This document shows positions 46,435-53,792 of a stretch of 64,000 nt of DNA, one piece after another. The stretch's first letter is position 1. Every line of letters starts with the position of its first letter. Below the pieces are notes generated by a model. That model worked only from the letters and a program-made list of their open reading frames with translations, had not been told where the DNA came from and ran no database searches. The stretch is from Burkholderia sp. Bp9142 (GTDB taxonomy: Bacteria > Pseudomonadota > Gammaproteobacteria > Burkholderiales > Burkholderiaceae). The stretch spans positions 62,001-126,000 of the forward strand of contig NZ_QTPP01000018.1 in assembly GCF_003853415.1 (NCBI RefSeq). The letters are read 5' to 3'. Position numbers and translations under genes: made by a program.

Positions 46435-46819
46435 ATTGGTGCGCCCAGCATGGGCGCATTCCTGCGGGTGTAAGTCCCGCCATGAGCTGGTCACAGCGAG
46501 TGAAGTGAAGCGCAACTGCATGAGGGTGACCGAGTGTGGGGAGGAAGCGTGGAGCGTAAATCGCGAGCCGATGAACAAGAACCGCATAGAAGGCGTTGCC
46601 GAGCAGGGCGAGCGGGCCATAAACCGCGAAGCTCTCGTGACCAAGGCGAGGCGGCGTAAATGCGGCGGTTGAGCGATGAAGGAATGCGTTCTTACCTGGG
46701 GAGGTCTCGCTTTATGCCTGAAAGGGCGACGGCGGCAAGCCGGAGCGAGAAGTCAGCAGAGGCCATAGTAGCTGCGGGGTTGGTGGCGAAGGGCCGAACG
46801 AGTAGGAGGGCCGAAGGCC

Positions 46820-48190
46820 GTGTCGCTCGGACGTGCAGTGCATCAGAAGCCCGCGCAGGCGGGGCGTAACGCGGGATGGCGAGGTGAAGCCGTGCCTGAA
46901 GCGGTGCGTGATGAAGCTCGGACGGCGCGGCGCGAGACTGGAGGCTCAGGGCGAGATGGCCTGCTCACGCAGGCGCTCGCGAGAGCGAATCTGGTGATGG
47001 CGTGGAAACGCGTCAAAGCCAATCGCGGCAGTGCCGGGGTGGATGGGAAGTCGATCGCCGAAACGGCGGAACACCTCAAGACGCACTGGCCCCGGATTCG
47101 GGAAGCGTTACTGGAGGGAAGCTACCGGCCCGCGCCGGTGCGGCGAGTCCAGATTCCGAAGCCCGGCGGCGGGATGCGTGAACTGGGGATTCCGACGGTG
47201 ACGGATCGCCTGATCCAGCAAGCCCTGCTGCAAGTCTTGCAGCCCATCATTGATCCGACCTTCTCAGAACACAGCTACGGCTTCCGACCGGGGCGTCGAG
47301 CGCGTGACGCGGTGCTGATGGCGCAACGTCATGTACAGGATGGCTACCGAGTGGTGGTCGATGTGGATCTGGAGAAGTTCTTCGATCGGGTCAATCACGA
47401 CATCCTGATGGAGCGGCTATCGAGGCGGATCGACGACAAGGCTGTGCTGCGGCTGACTCGTCACTACCTTGTGGCCGGGATCATGGATGGCGGAGTGGTC
47501 AGTGAGCGATACGAGGGCACGCCGCAAGGCGGGCCGCTCTCACCGCTGCTGGCCAATGTGCTGCTGGACGAGGTGGACCGGGAACTGGAGGGGCGAGGAC
47601 ACAGGTTCGTGCGCTATGCCGACGACTGCAACGTGTACGTGCGCAGTGGCCGGTCGGGCGAACGGGTGCTGGAAGGACTGCGCAAGCTCTACGAGCGGCT
47701 CCACCTGAAGGTCAACGATGCCAAGACGGCGGTTGCGCAGGCGACGGGTCGCAAGTTTCTGGGCTACGCGCTATGGCGTGGCGCAGGCGAGCGGATCAAA
47801 TGCGCGGTGTCGTGGAAGGCGCTAGCGACCTTCAAGCAACGCATCCGGGAACTGACACGCCGCTCGGGCGGGCGAAGCCTGCCGGAGGTGGCGGAGCGCC
47901 TGAAAGCGTATATGCCAGGCTGGAAAGCGTACTTCCAGCTGGCGCAGACGCCGAGGGTGTTCCGCGAACTCGACGAGTGGATAAGGCACCGGTTGCGCGC
48001 AGTGCAGCTCAAGCACTGGCGTCGAGGCGCGACGATGTATCGGGAGTTGTTGGCATTGGGCGCCTCACCAGAGGATGCCCGGCGGGTAGCCGCGAACAGT
48101 CGGCGCTGGTGGCGAAACAGCCGCCTGCTACTGAATCGCGTCATGCCGATCGCCTACTTCGACCGACTTGGCGTACCACGGCTCTCATGA
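46820..48190 (+). CDS. ltrA: Group II intron reverse transcriptase/maturase
   Basis: The intron-encoded protein, up to 456 residues, combines reverse transcriptase and maturase. RT blocks run from LANLVMAWKRVKANRGSAG-like block 0 through GIPTVTDRLIQQALLQVL and FRPGRRARDAV to the catalytic RYADDCNVYV (YADD about 266-269). The maturase region X is rich in Trp/Arg (KAYMPGWKAYFQ, WIRHRLRAVQLKHWRRG). It ends without an HNH endonuclease, as in group IIC. The listed start is GTG 46820; GTG 46892 (VPEAVRDEART) is a plausible later start. The frame is intact. Confidence 0.9.
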   Translation: MSLGRAVHQKPAQAGRNAGWRGEAVPEAVRDEARTARRETGGSGRDGLLTQALARANLVMAWKRVKANRGSAGVDGKSIAETAEHLKTHWPRIREALLEGSYRPAPVRRVQIPKPGGGMRELGIPTVTDRLIQQALLQVLQPIIDPTFSEHSYGFRPGRRARDAVLMAQRHVQDGYRVVVDVDLEKFFDRVNHDILMERLSRRIDDKAVLRLTRHYLVAGIMDGGVVSERYEGTPQGGPLSPLLANVLLDEVDRELEGRGHRFVRYADDCNVYVRSGRSGERVLEGLRKLYERLHLKVNDAKTAVAQATGRKFLGYALWRGAGERIKCAVSWKALATFKQRIRELTRRSGGRSLPEVAERLKAYMPGWKAYFQLAQTPRVFRELDEWIRHRLRAVQLKHWRRGATMYRELLALGASPEDARRVAANSRRWWRNSRLLLNRVMPIAYFDRLGVPRLS

Positions 48191-48202
48191 CCTCAACTGC
48201 TC

Positions 48203-48236
48203 GAACCGCCCGGTGCGGACCCGCATGCCGGGTGGT
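48203..48236 (+). other. Group II intron domain V
   Basis: The 34-base element begins gaaccgcccgg and ends gccgggtggt. Nine pairs form the lower stem (one G-T), with a two-base bulge and a TGCG/CGCA upper stem. CGC at 48207-48209 would be the catalytic triad, the variant known from group IIC introns. It lies 12 bases after the maturase stop. Confidence 0.8.
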
Positions 48237-48242
48237 AATGGA

Positions 48243-48256
48243 ATGGACGCCCCCGT
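48243..48256 (+). repeat. Left subterminal inverted repeat of the IS
   Basis: ATGGACGCCCCCGT, exact reverse complement of 49613-49626. Confidence 0.9.
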
Positions 48257-48327
48257 CCGAAACGGCGTCGCCGTGTCAAAGTGGTGAGGCTGTCGAACCA
48301 CCACCTTAATCGGAGGAGGGCGTCACC

Positions 48328-49365
48328 ATGAACGTTACTACAGTGGGCATTGACCTCGCCAAGTGCATCTTCCAAATCCACGGTGTCGACGAGCGCGGCA
48401 AGCCGGTATTGAGGAAACAACTGAAACGGCACCAGATGGTCGCATTCTTTGCAAACTTGCCAGCCTGCCTGATCGGCATGGAAGCCTGCGCCAGCGCGCA
48501 CTTCTGGGCTCGCAAGCTGCAGGGGCTTGGGCATACGGTACGGCTGATGGCTCCCCAGTTCGTTAAACCTTACGTAAAGACAAACAAGAATGACGTGGCA
48601 GATGCCGAAGCCATCTGTGAGGCTGTGGCTCGCCCGAACATGCGATTCGTGCCCGTCAAGAACGTTGACCAGCAGGCGGTGCTGGCGCTGCACAGAGCCC
48701 GCCAAGGCTTCGTTCGGGCTCGTACCGCGCAGGCCAACCAGATCCGCGGGCTGCTGGGGGAATTCGGCCTGGTGGTCCCTCGGGGGATCACGAGCATCGC
48801 CCAACATGTACCCCAGCTCATCGAAGACGCCGGCAATGAACTGCCGGGGTCATTCCGTCTGTTGATGCGGCGCCTGATAGATCACCTGAAGGAACTTGAG
48901 CGGCAGGTCGACGAGATCGAGACGCAGATCAAGGCGTGGCATCACGCGAGCGATGCCAGTCGCCGATTGGCAGAGATTCCGGGCATCGGCCCGATTACGG
49001 CGAGCGCGCTGGTTGCCTCGATCGGCGATGCCAAGTCCTTCAGTACCGCTCGACAACTGGCGGCCTGGCTGGGTCTGGTACCCAGGCAGCATTCAAGCGG
49101 AGGCAAGCCGACGCTGCTGGGCATCACGAAGCGCGGTGATACTTACCTGCGTACGCTGATGGTGCACGGCGCGCGGGCTGTTGTTCGCTATTGCGCCAAC
49201 AAGGACGATGCGTTCTCGGGCTGGCTTCAGCGTTTGCTCACACGCCGACACAAGAACGTCGCCGTGGTGGCGGTGGCAAACAGGAATGCCCGAATTGCGT
49301 GGGCACTGCTCACGCAAGGCACCGTGTTCCGATCGGATTACCCGCCGACCGCAGTCGCCGCGTAA
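48328..49365 (+). CDS. IS110-family transposase/recombinase
   Basis: The 345-residue DEDD recombinase is intact. The RuvC-like N-terminal domain has Asp9 (GIDLAK), Glu52 (GMEAC) and Asp89/Asp92 (NDVADAEAI). The C-terminal Tnp domain has the helix-hairpin segment AEIPGIGPITASALVASIGD and the conserved serine region HSSGGK (Ser256/257) that carries out strand exchange. In the well-studied IS621 such recombinases use an element-encoded bridge RNA to choose target and donor. A good RBS (ggagg) precedes the ATG. Confidence 0.95.
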   Translation: MNVTTVGIDLAKCIFQIHGVDERGKPVLRKQLKRHQMVAFFANLPACLIGMEACASAHFWARKLQGLGHTVRLMAPQFVKPYVKTNKNDVADAEAICEAVARPNMRFVPVKNVDQQAVLALHRARQGFVRARTAQANQIRGLLGEFGLVVPRGITSIAQHVPQLIEDAGNELPGSFRLLMRRLIDHLKELERQVDEIETQIKAWHHASDASRRLAEIPGIGPITASALVASIGDAKSFSTARQLAAWLGLVPRQHSSGGKPTLLGITKRGDTYLRTLMVHGARAVVRYCANKDDAFSGWLQRLLTRRHKNVAVVAVANRNARIAWALLTQGTVFRSDYPPTAVAA

Positions 49366-49630
49366 TCGGATCGGGTGTAGTTAAGGCTCCCCCCAGGAGG
49401 TTGCTTGGGCAATCGTGACGTGATGGCAAGATAGGTTGGACCGGGATCGGAATACTCTGCCCTCCCACAGGCGCTTCGAGCGCGAGGTGGTGATTAGAGT
49501 CCGATCAGCTGATTCCATCAGGGACAGAGGCATCGCAGTCGCCTCCTCAACAGTCCGGATGTATGGCCGCAATCTCAATCCGTCTGCCAATCGCGTACGA
49601 CTGCCTTGCAAAACGGGGGCGTCCATGTAT
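49366..49630 (+). ncRNA. Candidate bridge RNA region in the IS right end
   Basis: The 265 bases after the recombinase stop hold no gene and end in the right inverted repeat. IS1111-group elements encode their bridge RNA in the right end, while IS110-group elements use the left; the short left and long right ends here fit the former. Several short self-complementary stretches are present, e.g. around 49480-49560, but I did not fold the sequence. Boundaries are unknown. Confidence 0.4.
49613..49626 (+). repeat. Right subterminal inverted repeat of the IS
   Basis: ACGGGGGCGTCCAT, exact reverse complement of 48243-48256. Confidence 0.9.
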
Positions 49631-49674
49631 GTGGGAGGGGATCGGTCAGGCTACCTGACCGCCCCTATCCCGAT
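49631..49674 (+). other. Group II intron domain VI and 3' splice end
   Basis: Arms gggaggggatcggtcagg and cctgaccgcccctatccc pair around a CTA loop. An unpaired A at 49667 on the 3' arm lies seven bases before the proposed end (…CCCGAT), the normal position of the branch-point adenosine. This element is separated from domain V by the IS. Confidence 0.72.
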
Positions 49675-49814
49675 TGCATCGGGATCGTGTGTTGGGCAGC
49701 GCGTTAAAAATTTTTGCGCACGGGCTTGGCAAAATGATCGGGGATGAATTAAACTTGCGGGCTCGCTGGTTGTTGATGCCGAAACGCAGATCGCAGCCAG
49801 AACGAATCGGAAAC

Positions 49815-49890
49815 GGGTGCTTAGCTCAGCTGGTAGAGCGGCGCCCTTACAAGGCGTAGGTCGGGGGTTCGAACCCCTCAGCACCCACCA
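49815..49890 (+). tRNA. tRNA-Val (anticodon UAC)
   Basis: The 76-base cloverleaf has acceptor GGGTGCT/AGCACCC with ACCA encoded, D-loop AGCTCAGCTGGTAGAGC, anticodon loop CTTACAA (TAC) and T-loop TTCGAAC. Confidence 0.97.
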
Positions 49891-49913
49891 GTTTCCCGAT
49901 TCAGCCAGACCAA

Positions 49914-49990
49914 GGAGCGGTAGTTCAGTCGGTTAGAATACCGGCCTGTCACGCCGGGGGTCGCGGGTTCGAGTCCCGTCCGCTCCGCCA
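49914..49990 (+). tRNA. tRNA-Asp (anticodon GUC)
   Basis: The 77-base cloverleaf has acceptor GGAGCGG/CCGCTCC with GCCA end, anticodon loop CTGTCAC (GTC) and T-arm GCGGGTTCGAGTCCCGT. It is 23 bases after tRNA-Val, probably cotranscribed. Confidence 0.97.
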
Positions 49991-49991
49991 A

Positions 49992-50029
49992 AAATGAAGA
50001 AGCCCGCCTTGCGCGGGCTTTTTCATTTG
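49992..50029 (+). terminator. Terminator after tRNA-Asp
   Basis: The stem aaatgaagaagcccgc/gcgggctttttcattt ends in a T-run directly after the tRNA. Confidence 0.85.
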
Positions 50030-50151
50030 TATCGTCGGTTGCGCCCGCTTGCGGGCGCGTGACTGCGGAGTGGAGGAAGCCGCCTGCGCGGCTTCCGGCG
50101 GGACTCGAAGGGCTGCGCGTGTACGCGCAGCCGCGGCCTGCAGGATGTAGG

Positions 50152-50230
50152 CGAGTCCCGTCCGCTCCGCCAGAAAATGAAGAAGACCGCCTTGCGCGGA
50201 TTTTTTCATTTGCATCGCTGGTTGCGCCCG
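50152..50230 (+). repeat. Partial duplicate of the tRNA-Asp 3' end and its terminator
   Basis: This stretch repeats 49970-50047 with few differences: the T-arm 3' side, the acceptor CCGCTCCGCCA, and the terminator hairpin (now agaccgcc…gcggatt, weakened) plus about 15 bases beyond. The offset is about 182 bases. It cannot form a complete tRNA. It resembles a remnant of an integration (att) site or a local tandem duplication. Confidence 0.75.
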
Positions 50231-50309
50231 TTCGTTGCGCACCTGCTTTTCTCCCGTGCCACCCCGTATGTTGTAATATCGGACGTTTTGTCCAATTTTC
50301 CCGTCACGC

Positions 50310-52244
50310 ATGCTCGATTTCTTCCGTAATCACCAGCGCCTGATGATGGCGCTCCTGCTCCTGATCGTGTTGCCGGGGCTGGGTTTCGTCGGGATCCAAG
50401 GCTTCCGCGGCTTCTTCGACGACAGTGCGAACGTCGCGGCGGTCAACGGGCACAAGATCACGCGGGTCGAATTCGACGGCGCGTTCCGCCAGCAGATCGA
50501 CCAGGCGCGCCAGGCGCTCGGCGGGCAGTTCGACATCAAGATGTTCGATACGCCCGAACATCGCAAGCAGGTGCTCGACGGCCTGGTCCAGCAACGCGTG
50601 CTGGCCGACGAGACGCAGCGCCTGCACCTGACCGCATCCGACAACGCCGTGCGCGACGCGCTGATGGGCGACCCGATGATCGCGTCGCTGAAGAAGCCCG
50701 ACGGTTCGATCGATGTCCAGCGCTATGCGCAACTGCTGTCGTTCCAGGGGATGACGCCCGAACAGTACCAGGAGCGCGTGCGCTACAGCCTCTCGCTGCA
50801 GCAGATTCCGGCGAGCATCGTGGCGAGCGCATTCACGCCCAAGGGCCCGGCGCAACGCCTGTCGGAACTGGCCGCGCAACAGCGCGACGTGCAGGCGCTC
50901 GTGCTGAAGACGAGCGACTACGCGGCCAAGGTACAGCCGACCGCCGCGCAGCTCACCGCGTACTATGACGCGCACAAGCAAAGCTTCGCGACGCCGGAAA
51001 CCGCGACGATCCAGTATCTCGTCTATTCGCCGGCAGCGGCCGCCGCGAGCGCGCAGCCGACCGATGCGGACATCAAGAAGTTCTACGACGACAACCCGAC
51101 GCACTTCCGCTCGGAAGCACAGGTGCGCGTGAGCCACATCTTCATCGCCGCGGCGAGCGATGCAAGCGCGGCCGACAAGGCGGCCGCGAAGGCGAAGGCC
51201 GAGCAGCTGCTGGCCGACGTGAAGGCGCATCCGGACCAGTTCGCGCAGATCGCGCAGAAGAGCTCGCAGGATGCGCCGTCGGCCGCGAAGGGCGGCGATC
51301 TCGGCTTCATCACGCGCGGCTCGACGGCGGGCGGCAAGGCGTTCGACGATGCGGCGTTCGCGCTGAAGCAGGGCGACGTGAGCGGTATCGTGCAATCGGA
51401 TCTCGGCTTCCATATCCTGAAGGCGACGGAGGTGAAGCCGTCGGTGGTCAAGCCGTTCGCGGACGTGAAGGACCAGATCGCAGTCGACCTGAAGCAGCAG
51501 TACGCAGCGAAGGCGTTCTCGGACAATGCGGAAGGCTTCACGTCGACCGTGTATGAGAAGGCGAAGACGCTGCAGCCGGCCGCCGACAAGTACAAGCTGA
51601 CGATCCAGACTGCCACGGTCACGCCGACGCCGAATCCGCAACTGCCGCCGACGAGCCCGCTGAACAATCCGAAGTTCCTCGCCGCCGTGTTCGCGAACGA
51701 TTCGGTGAAGAACCAGAACAACACGCAGGCGATCGACGTGGGCAACAACATGCTGATCTCGGCGCGCGTGACCGACTACAAGCCGGGTGCCGTGCCGGCG
51801 CTCGACACGATCAAGGACGTGGTGCGTCAGAAGGTCGTCGCCGAGCAGGCCGCGGAACTCGCGAAGAAGGACGGTGCGGCGAAGCTGGCCGAGCTGCAGA
51901 AGTCGAAGTCGGCCGATGGCTTCACGACCGCGCAGAAGGTGTCGCGCACGCAGTCGCAGGGCTTGACGCCGGCAGCGCTGAGCGCCGTCTACAAGGTCGA
52001 TGCGAAGACGCTGCCGGCGTACGTCGGTGTCGATCTCGGTGCGGGCGGCTACGCGATCTATCGCGTGAACGCGGTGATCGCGGGGACGGCCGTCGATCCG
52101 CAGCAGCTCGCGGCCGCGCAGCAGCAGATGGCGCAGGTCGAAGCGCAAAGCGAAGGCGAAGCGTATCTCGCCGCGCTGCGCGACCGCTCGAAGGTGAAGC
52201 TGTACGGCACCACGCAGAGCCAGTCGCAGGACGGCGGCAACTAA
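50310..52244 (+). CDS. ppiD: Periplasmic chaperone / peptidyl-prolyl isomerase PpiD
   Basis: The 644-residue protein is anchored by one N-terminal membrane helix (MMALLLLIVLPGLGFVGIQG, about 12-30) with a large periplasmic part. SurA-like N-terminal chaperone helices (VNGHKITRVEFDGAFRQQ) precede a parvulin domain at about 265-365 (VRVSHIFIAAAS, GGDLGFITRGS, SDLGFHILKATEV). It helps nascent proteins leaving the Sec translocon. It is next to the lon cluster as in many proteobacteria and has its own terminator. Confidence 0.93.
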   Translation: MLDFFRNHQRLMMALLLLIVLPGLGFVGIQGFRGFFDDSANVAAVNGHKITRVEFDGAFRQQIDQARQALGGQFDIKMFDTPEHRKQVLDGLVQQRVLADETQRLHLTASDNAVRDALMGDPMIASLKKPDGSIDVQRYAQLLSFQGMTPEQYQERVRYSLSLQQIPASIVASAFTPKGPAQRLSELAAQQRDVQALVLKTSDYAAKVQPTAAQLTAYYDAHKQSFATPETATIQYLVYSPAAAAASAQPTDADIKKFYDDNPTHFRSEAQVRVSHIFIAAASDASAADKAAAKAKAEQLLADVKAHPDQFAQIAQKSSQDAPSAAKGGDLGFITRGSTAGGKAFDDAAFALKQGDVSGIVQSDLGFHILKATEVKPSVVKPFADVKDQIAVDLKQQYAAKAFSDNAEGFTSTVYEKAKTLQPAADKYKLTIQTATVTPTPNPQLPPTSPLNNPKFLAAVFANDSVKNQNNTQAIDVGNNMLISARVTDYKPGAVPALDTIKDVVRQKVVAEQAAELAKKDGAAKLAELQKSKSADGFTTAQKVSRTQSQGLTPAALSAVYKVDAKTLPAYVGVDLGAGGYAIYRVNAVIAGTAVDPQQLAAAQQQMAQVEAQSEGEAYLAALRDRSKVKLYGTTQSQSQDGGN

Positions 52245-52289
52245 GTGGCAATTGAGCGAAGCGCCGTTCACGGTTTCGCACGAAACAAT

Positions 52290-52320
52290 GAAAAGCCCCG
52301 CTTCGAGCGGGGCTTTTTGT
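52290..52320. terminator. Terminator between ppiD and tesA
   Basis: The stem aaaagccccgct/agcggggctttt with short loop and T-run ends ppiD; its A-rich left side also allows termination of the converging tesA transcript. Confidence 0.88.
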
Positions 52321-52342
52321 TTTCCGGCGGCGAGGCGTCAGG

Positions 52343-53017
52343 TCAGCCGCGCGGCTTGCCGAGCAGCGGCTTCAGCGCCGGCCAGACGTTGTCGAGCAGG
52401 ATGCCCTGCGCCTGCTGTGCGGGATGCATCTGGTCCGACTGGAACATCTCCGGCTTGTTCTCGATGCCGGCCAGCAGGAACGGCACGAGCGGCACGCCGA
52501 GTTCCTTCGACAGCCGTGTATAGACCGCGTGGAATTTCTGCGTGTAGTCGGGCCCGTAGTTGGGCGGCACGTACATGCCGACCAGCACGACCTTCGCGCG
52601 CGCTTGCCGCGCATCGGCGATGATGTCGCGCAGGTTCTGCTCGGTCGTCGCGAGCGGCACGCCGCGCAGCGCATCGTTCGAGCCGAGCTCGACGACGACG
52701 ATCGACGGCTTGAGCCGTTGCAGCACCGCAGGCAGTCGTGCGCGGCCGCCGCTCGTGGTGTCGCCGCTGACGCTCGCGTTCGCGACGCTATAATCGATTC
52801 GCTCGGTCGCGAGCCGTTGCCGCAGCAGCGCAACCCAGCCGGTGTCGCGCGGCAGCCCGAATTCGGCCGACAGGCTGTCGCCGAGCACGACGAGCGCGGG
52901 CTGGCCCGATGTCGGGGCCGCCGTCGTCGCGGCACGTGCGGGCATGGTTGTTGCGACCAGGGTACCCAGGAGCGCGGCGAGCGCCACGCGTCTTTTCCAG
53001 CGGAATGTCGTGTCCAT
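52343..53017 (-). CDS. tesA: Acyl-CoA thioesterase I / lysophospholipase L1 (TesA-like SGNH hydrolase)
   Basis: The 224-residue secreted SGNH hydrolase has a signal peptide (MDTTFRWKRRVALAALLG…, cleavage near ARA). Block I is VVLGDSLSAEFGLP with the nucleophile Ser, followed by a Gly block SGDTTSGGRARLP, the Asn block ELGSNDALRG, and the Asp-xx-His pair SDQMHP. It acts in the periplasm on acyl esters and thioesters. Its ATG (53017-53015) shares two bases with the ATG of the divergent ABC ATPase gene. Longer frames on this strand would run through that gene and are rejected. Confidence 0.93.
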   Translation of the reverse strand: MDTTFRWKRRVALAALLGTLVATTMPARAATTAAPTSGQPALVVLGDSLSAEFGLPRDTGWVALLRQRLATERIDYSVANASVSGDTTSGGRARLPAVLQRLKPSIVVVELGSNDALRGVPLATTEQNLRDIIADARQARAKVVLVGMYVPPNYGPDYTQKFHAVYTRLSKELGVPLVPFLLAGIENKPEMFQSDQMHPAQQAQGILLDNVWPALKPLLGKPRG

Positions 53018-53717
53018 GTTCAAGATTACCGATCCGATCATCGAAGTCCATGACGTGTGCAAGCGAGTTGCCGATGCAACGGGCGAGCTGACGATCCTCG
53101 ACGGCATCACGCTCGCCGTGCAGCCTGGCAGCAGCCTCGCGATCGTCGGTGCATCGGGGTCGGGCAAATCGACGCTGCTCGGCCTGCTTGCGGGGTTGGA
53201 CAGTGCAACGAGCGGCACGGTTCGCCTGCTCGGCCGCGCGCTCGACCCGCTCGACGAGGACGAGCGCGCCGCGCTGCGCAACGGCGCGGTCGGGTTCGTG
53301 TTCCAGTCGTTCCAGTTGATGCCGCACCTGACAGCACTCGAGAACGTGATGCTGCCGCTCGAGCTGCAGGGCGGGATCAGTGCGCGCGACGCGGCCGATC
53401 GTGCCCGCGCGCTGCTCGTGCAGGTCGGTCTCGGCGGGCGCACCGCGCATTATCCGAAACTGCTGTCGGGCGGCGAGCAGCAGCGTGTCGCGCTCGCGCG
53501 CGCATTCGTCACGCATCCGGCGATCCTGTTCGCCGACGAACCGACCGGCAGCCTCGATGCGGCCACGGGCCACGCGGTCATCGACCTGATGTTCGAACTG
53601 AACCGCACGCACGGCGCGACGCTCGTGCTCGTCACGCACGATGCCGAACTCGCGCGGCGCTGCGCGACGACGATCACCATCGACGCCGGACGCATCGTCG
53701 CGCCGCAAGCGGTATAG
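53016..53717 (+). CDS. ABC transporter ATP-binding protein (YbbA/LolD-like)
   Basis: The 233-residue ATPase has Walker A VGASGSGKSTLLGLLAG, Q-loop FQSFQLMPHLTALENV, signature LSGGEQQRVALARAF, Walker B ILFADEPTGSLD and H-loop THD. It resembles E. coli YbbA and the MacB/LolD group. Divergence from tesA is the same as in E. coli, where a YbbP permease follows ybbA; here the next gene is pgi on the other strand, so no permease is adjacent. The ATG at 53016 overlaps the tesA start. Confidence 0.92.
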   Translation: MFKITDPIIEVHDVCKRVADATGELTILDGITLAVQPGSSLAIVGASGSGKSTLLGLLAGLDSATSGTVRLLGRALDPLDEDERAALRNGAVGFVFQSFQLMPHLTALENVMLPLELQGGISARDAADRARALLVQVGLGGRTAHYPKLLSGGEQQRVALARAFVTHPAILFADEPTGSLDAATGHAVIDLMFELNRTHGATLVLVTHDAELARRCATTITIDAGRIVAPQAV

Positions 53718-53792
53718 CGCGAGACTGAATTCCTGCCGGCCGCACAGGGCGGATCGCCCGTGCGGCCGGCATGCGTTCGACGCTGTCGCGTC

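Larger units (their letters stand above)
48237..49630 (+). mobile_element. IS110-family (IS1111-like) insertion sequence
   Basis: A roughly 1.39-kb element is bounded by intron domain V on the left and domain VI on the right. It contains one DEDD recombinase gene. A perfect 14-bp inverted repeat (48243-48256 and 49613-49626) sits 6 and 4 bases inside the ends, typical of the subterminal repeats of the IS1111 subgroup; no target duplication is evident. The left non-coding end is about 90 bases and the right about 265 bases, the IS1111 arrangement. Exact termini are uncertain by one or two bases. Confidence 0.82.
46439..49674 (+). mobile_element. Group II intron, split by an insertion sequence
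   Basis: The 5' end reads GTGCGCCCAGCATGGGCG, the standard GUGYG start of bacterial group II introns. A structured domain I region follows, then the maturase gene in domain IV, domain V at 48203-48236 and domain VI at 49631-49674, ending in AT. Without the inserted IS (48237-49630) the intron is about 1842 bases. Three points suggest group IIC: insertion just after a terminator, a CGC in the domain V stem, and a maturase without an HNH endonuclease domain. Class assignment is inference. Splicing is probably impaired by the 1.4-kb insertion. Confidence 0.82.

Noticed and set aside
46439..46819. Short frames in the intron before the maturase (e.g. 46436-46672, 46660-46869)
   Set aside because: This stretch is structured intron RNA (domains I-III); the frames have no family match and poor starts.
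46439..49674. Retron or diversity-generating retroelement as explanation for the reverse transcriptase
   Set aside because: The RT has the maturase region X, and it sits inside a GTGCG...domain V...domain VI intron. There is no template/variable repeat pair and no msr/msd-like layout.
49949..50311. Minus-strand 120-codon frame over tRNA-Asp and its duplicate
   Set aside because: It contains the reverse-translated tRNA and terminator repeats (the familiar GRDSNPRP-type artefact) and covers real RNA genes.
52343..53443. Longer 366-residue version of TesA
   Set aside because: It would extend through the start of the divergent ABC ATPase gene; the signal peptide begins at 53017.
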